DNA of 10,735 nt from Candidatus Nomurabacteria bacterium (GTDB lineage Bacteria; Patescibacteriota; Minisyncoccia; Phycocordibacterales; Phycocordibacteraceae): the NCBI GenBank assembly GCA_943355045.1, contig CALRDY010000018.1:1-10735 (forward strand), given 5' to 3'. Positions 6,716-10,735 of this stretch are shown one piece after another. A program made the position numbers and the translations under genes. Every line of letters starts with the position of its first letter. Position 1 is the stretch's first letter. Below the pieces are notes generated by a model. It was given only the letters and a program-made list of their open reading frames with translations, had not been told where the DNA came from and did not search any database.

Positions 6716-6729
6716 ATGCCCCTAGTATA
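6716..6729 (-). promoter_or_regulatory. -10 element abutting the start of the 192-aa membrane protein
   Basis: The reverse strand reads TATACT (6729-6724), then AGGGGCAT, then the ATG at 6715. The block GGTTATACTAGGGGCAT differs in only two positions from the block before ligA. The transcript would begin at or next to the start codon. No -35 is evident. Confidence 0.5.
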
Positions 6730-6757
6730 ACCTGACGAAGGTATTTTTTTGAAAAAA

Positions 6758-8185
6758 CTACTGCGCTTCCTGCACTGCGCTTCCTGCAGCGAAGAGCACC
6801 TGCTCCGCCTGATGCGGTGCAGTGAAATGAATGCCGACAGGGAGCGCTGTTCCGTCGCGATTCACGGTACCCATCGGGATGGAAATCGCAGGCATACCCG
6901 TCAGGTTCGCGGTTACGGTAAAGATATCCTCGAGATACATGGAGAGCGGGTCGCTCTTCTCGCCAAACTTGAACGCTGGGGAGAGCGTCGTCGGAAATGC
7001 GATGACGTCGCATGATTCGAATGCTTTATCATATTCGCGGCGCAACACCACACGCGCCGCATCCGCCTTGCGGTAATAGGCGTCGATATAGCCGGAAGAG
7101 AGTACGAACGTGCCGAGCAGGACGCGACGGCGCGTCTCTTCCCCGAAGCCTTCGGTGCGCGAGTCGATGTAATCATCGAGCAGCGTCTCGCCGCGTGCCG
7201 TGTGGCCGTAGCGGATGCCATCGAGGCGCGCGAGATTCGTCGAGACCTCGGCAGGCATGATGATGTAATACGCCGCGAGCGCGTGAGCGCTCGTCGGCAG
7301 CTCGATATCTATGAGCGTATGACCAGCCTCAGTAAGCTTGGCGAGCGTCGCCTCAAAAGCGGCGAGTACGTCCGCACTCACGCCCTCCATGAGCAAGTGC
7401 CGCGGCACACCGATGCGAAGAGACTGCGGAAGTTCGCGCGCTTCGTAGAGGCCGTCCGGAATGGTGGTGGCATCGAGAACATCTTTCCCACGAATCGCTT
7501 CGTAGAGGATGCGTGCATCTTCGACCGACTTAGCGAGCGGGCCGATCTGATCGAGCGAAGAACCCATAGCGATGAGTCCTGAACGGGAGACGGCGCCATA
7601 GGTCGGCTTCAGGCCGACGATGCCGGTAAGGGCGGCTGGCTGGCGGATGGAGCCGCCGGTATCTGAGCCGAGAGCCGCGAACGCGAGATGCGCGGCGACC
7701 GCGGCGGCGGAGCCGCCGGAAGAGCCGCCCGGCACGCGCGACGTATCAATCGGATTCAGCGTCTTGCCGTAGGCGGAGTGCTCGGTCGACGAACCCATAG
7801 CGAATTCATCCATGTTGGTGCGCCCGAGGAAGAGCGCGCCTTGCGCTTTCAGTTTTGAAATGACCGTCGCGTCGTACGTCGCGCGATAGTTCTCGAGCAT
7901 CTTCGATGCGGCGCTCGCGATCTTTCCTTCTATTAAAATATTGTCTTTGATTGCGAGCGGAATGCCGCAGAGAAGCGGCGCATTCTCGCCCTCTGAATCG
8001 ATACGCTTCTGCGCGGCAGCAATCGCCGCATCGTCAGCAGCAAAAACTTCCAGATACGCATTGAGTTCCGGATTCTTTTCCTCGATCGCTTTACTGCAGG
8101 CGTCCCAGAGTTCGCGGACGGTGCATTCCCGCGCGCGAAGCGCGCGGGCTGCCTCTTCAATCGTCAGTTCATTCAGTTTAGCCAT
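6758..8185 (-). CDS. gatA: Glutamyl-tRNA(Gln)/aspartyl-tRNA(Asn) amidotransferase subunit A
   Basis: This 475-residue protein is the glutaminase subunit of GatCAB, which turns Glu-tRNA(Gln) and/or Asp-tRNA(Asn) into the amidated form. It is an amidase-signature enzyme with the Ser-cisSer-Lys triad in place: K80 in AIKDN, S155 in PGGSSGG and S179 in GSDTGGSIRQPA. The N-terminal helical part (residues 1-65) and C-terminal segments such as NLTGMPAISIPMG are normal, and the length fits the family. The gene overlaps gatC by 8 bases, pointing to translational coupling. gatB, the tRNA- and kinase-bearing subunit, is not in the window. The last codons lie in a perfect 14-bp tandem duplication. A perfect GC-rich palindrome sits within codons 13-20. 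The organism probably lacks GlnRS and/or AsnRS, but that cannot be seen here. Confidence 0.96.
   Translation of the reverse strand: MAKLNELTIEEAARALRARECTVRELWDACSKAIEEKNPELNAYLEVFAADDAAIAAAQKRIDSEGENAPLLCGIPLAIKDNILIEGKIASAASKMLENYRATYDATVISKLKAQGALFLGRTNMDEFAMGSSTEHSAYGKTLNPIDTSRVPGGSSGGSAAAVAAHLAFAALGSDTGGSIRQPAALTGIVGLKPTYGAVSRSGLIAMGSSLDQIGPLAKSVEDARILYEAIRGKDVLDATTIPDGLYEARELPQSLRIGVPRHLLMEGVSADVLAAFEATLAKLTEAGHTLIDIELPTSAHALAAYYIIMPAEVSTNLARLDGIRYGHTARGETLLDDYIDSRTEGFGEETRRRVLLGTFVLSSGYIDAYYRKADAARVVLRREYDKAFESCDVIAFPTTLSPAFKFGEKSDPLSMYLEDIFTVTANLTGMPAISIPMGTVNRDGTALPVGIHFTAPHQAEQVLFAAGSAVQEAQ
6761..6788 (+). repeat. Tandem duplication of a 14-bp unit at the 3' end of gatA
   Basis: CTGCGCTTCCTGCA occurs twice in direct tandem (6761-6774 and 6775-6788), ending next to the gatA stop codon (6758-6760). 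Because 14 is not a multiple of three, gain or loss of a unit changes the reading frame. With a single copy, the frame would run past this stop into the following intergenic region. Confidence 0.9.
8128..8148. repeat. Perfect GC palindrome inside gatA (9-bp stem, 3-base loop)
   Basis: CCCGCGCGC (8128-8136) is the exact complement of GCGCGCGGG (8140-8148), with loop GAA on the plus strand. It falls in codons 13-20 of gatA, encoding Ala-Arg-rich sequence, and could form a strong mRNA hairpin shortly after the start codon. Confidence 0.85.
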
Positions 8186-8474
8186 GTTGGATAATCTGCT
8201 TTACCGAGAGCGCATCGCCCTCGCGCGCAGAAAACTGCTCGGCAAGTTTCTCCGTATGCGCGCCAGGAGCGTGCGGTTCGCCATCCGGACGCATGATGTT
8301 CCGCAATTCTCTTCCCTCCCGCAGGGCTTCGCCCTGCGGGATTTCGACGGCGGACACCGTCTCCACGTACGCAAGTATCGCGTCAAACTCTTTCGTGAAT
8401 TTTTCGAGCTCGGCGTCCGCCACCCTGATGCGCGCGAGCGCCGCCAGCTTTTTGACCTCTTCAGTCGTTGCCAT
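8178..8474 (-). CDS. gatC: Glutamyl-tRNA(Gln)/aspartyl-tRNA(Asn) amidotransferase subunit C
   Basis: This 98-residue protein is the small subunit of GatCAB, which wraps around GatA and helps join it to GatB. It opens with MATTEEVKKLAALARI, the usual GatC first helix, followed by the amphipathic helix DAELEKFTKEFDAILAYVET and the loop ELRNIMRPDG, the counterpart of the conserved LRxDE region. The ATG at 8474 is preferred. An in-frame GTG at 8483 would add three residues, but it overlaps a -10-like element and does not improve the match to the family. The ligA stop is 13 bases upstream, and the last codons overlap gatA by 8 bases. Residues 45-53 (IPQGEALRE) are encoded by a perfect palindrome, and that stretch does not look like family sequence. 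Confidence 0.93.
   Translation of the reverse strand: MATTEEVKKLAALARIRVADAELEKFTKEFDAILAYVETVSAVEIPQGEALREGRELRNIMRPDGEPHAPGAHTEKLAEQFSAREGDALSVKQIIQHG
8318..8340. repeat. Perfect palindrome inside gatC (10-bp stem, 3-base loop)
   Basis: CCCGCAGGGC (8318-8327) is the exact complement of GCCCTGCGGG (8331-8340); the loop is TTC on the plus strand and GAA in the gatC mRNA. The core GGGC-GAA-GCCC is of the unusually stable GCGAAGC minihairpin type. It is in frame and adds codons 45-53 of gatC. Confidence 0.9.
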
Positions 8475-8481
8475 ATTTTGC

Positions 8482-8487
8482 ACTCTA

Positions 8488-8490
<3 letters not shown>
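8482..8490 (-). promoter_or_regulatory. Possible extended -10 element in front of gatC
   Basis: The reverse strand reads TGA-TAGAGT, where TGA is also the ligA stop codon (8488-8490). The hexamer ends 7 bases before the ATG at 8474. It could drive gatCA independently of ligA, and read-through from ligA is equally possible. Confidence 0.35.
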
Positions 8491-10531
<2,041 letters not shown>

Positions 10532-10536
10532 CATCA

Positions 10537-10735
10537 TCAATAACGAGCATCGAGGCCGCGCGACACGAAACGCGCCCCATTCGGCGCCGCCACCGTCGCG
10601 CACGAGACATTGTAGCCCTGCGAAAAGAGGTAGGTTGTGCTCAGGGCGGACGCCGGTTTGTAGACGGTCACATCGGCGCAGCGCGTGCCCGAATCGAGAG
10701 AGAGACGCGTCGCGATGACCCACTCTGAAGCCGTA
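10537..10735 (-). CDS. C-terminal end of a possible secreted or pilin-like protein (partial)
   Basis: The reverse strand is open from the right edge to a TGA at 10537-10539, giving the last 65 residues. I do not recognise the family. The segment begins TASEWVIATRLSLDSGTR, has two cysteines 26 residues apart (C19 and C45 of the visible part), and is rich in Ser, Thr, Ala and Tyr with few lysines. This style, with a possible disulfide loop near the C-terminus, is common in exported proteins and in type IV pilin or type II secretion pseudopilin-like proteins of Patescibacteria. That is an inference from composition only. The other reverse-strand frame open here (ending in KIAQ) reads as Arg- and Gly-rich shadow sequence and runs through the hairpin, so it was not chosen. 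Confidence 0.5.
   Translation of the reverse strand, partial: TASEWVIATRLSLDSGTRCADVTVYKPASALSTTYLFSQGYNVSCATVAAPNGARFVSRGLDARY

Noticed and set aside
5975-6730. Open plus-strand frame of 251 codons opposite the tRNA and the 192-aa membrane protein gene
   Set aside because: It runs antisense through a tRNA gene and encodes mostly charged, low-complexity sequence. The minus strand has a sensible membrane helix, a recognisable motif and a promoter.
6744-6757. T7-G-A6 block after gatA as a terminator hairpin
   Set aside because: The only possible stem is A:T pairs around one base, with no GC-rich stem before the T-run, so it is not a convincing intrinsic terminator.

Overview
The window looks like chromosomal housekeeping DNA from a moderately GC-rich bacterium, most likely of the candidate phyla radiation (Patescibacteria, Parcubacteria-like). 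That placement is an inference. It rests on the divergent NAD+-dependent DNA ligase with ALDSLK-type domain Ia, a tRNA gene without encoded CCA, very tight gene packing, start codons without usable Shine-Dalgarno sequences, and a small membrane protein with a C-terminal RNxxxH domain. No phage, transposon or CRISPR signal is visible.

Left part (1-2771): a minus-strand ABC exporter runs off the left edge after its membrane domain. It is divergent from a plus-strand pair, a DoxX-family membrane protein and a D-2-hydroxyacid (probably D-lactate) dehydrogenase. The dehydrogenase meets a minus-strand zincin-like metallopeptidase tail to tail, with the two stop codons sharing one TTAA.

Middle part (2768-6715, all minus strand): the metallopeptidase follows a P2-type Ca2+-transporting ATPase by 8 bases, probably as one operon. 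Upstream of the ATPase lie a terminator-like hairpin and an initiator tRNA-fMet gene. Upstream of the tRNA is a 192-aa membrane protein whose soluble domain ends in an Rx4H motif like that of HEPN nucleases.

Right part (6758-10735, all minus strand): ligA, gatC and gatA lie head to tail; gatC and gatA overlap and encode two of the three subunits of the tRNA amidotransferase GatCAB. A partial secreted or pilin-like gene enters from the right edge and is separated from ligA by a small hairpin.

The most notable non-coding pattern is that six of the protein genes have a -10-like hexamer ending only 6 to 8 bases before the most likely ATG. This suggests that leaderless or nearly leaderless mRNAs are the rule here, and it moves two start codons inward (P-type ATPase and gatC). 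Other points worth checking are an initiator tRNA lacking one of the three conserved anticodon-stem G:C pairs, a LigA with half of its zinc ligands gone, and several perfect short-loop palindromes inside ligA, gatC and gatA.
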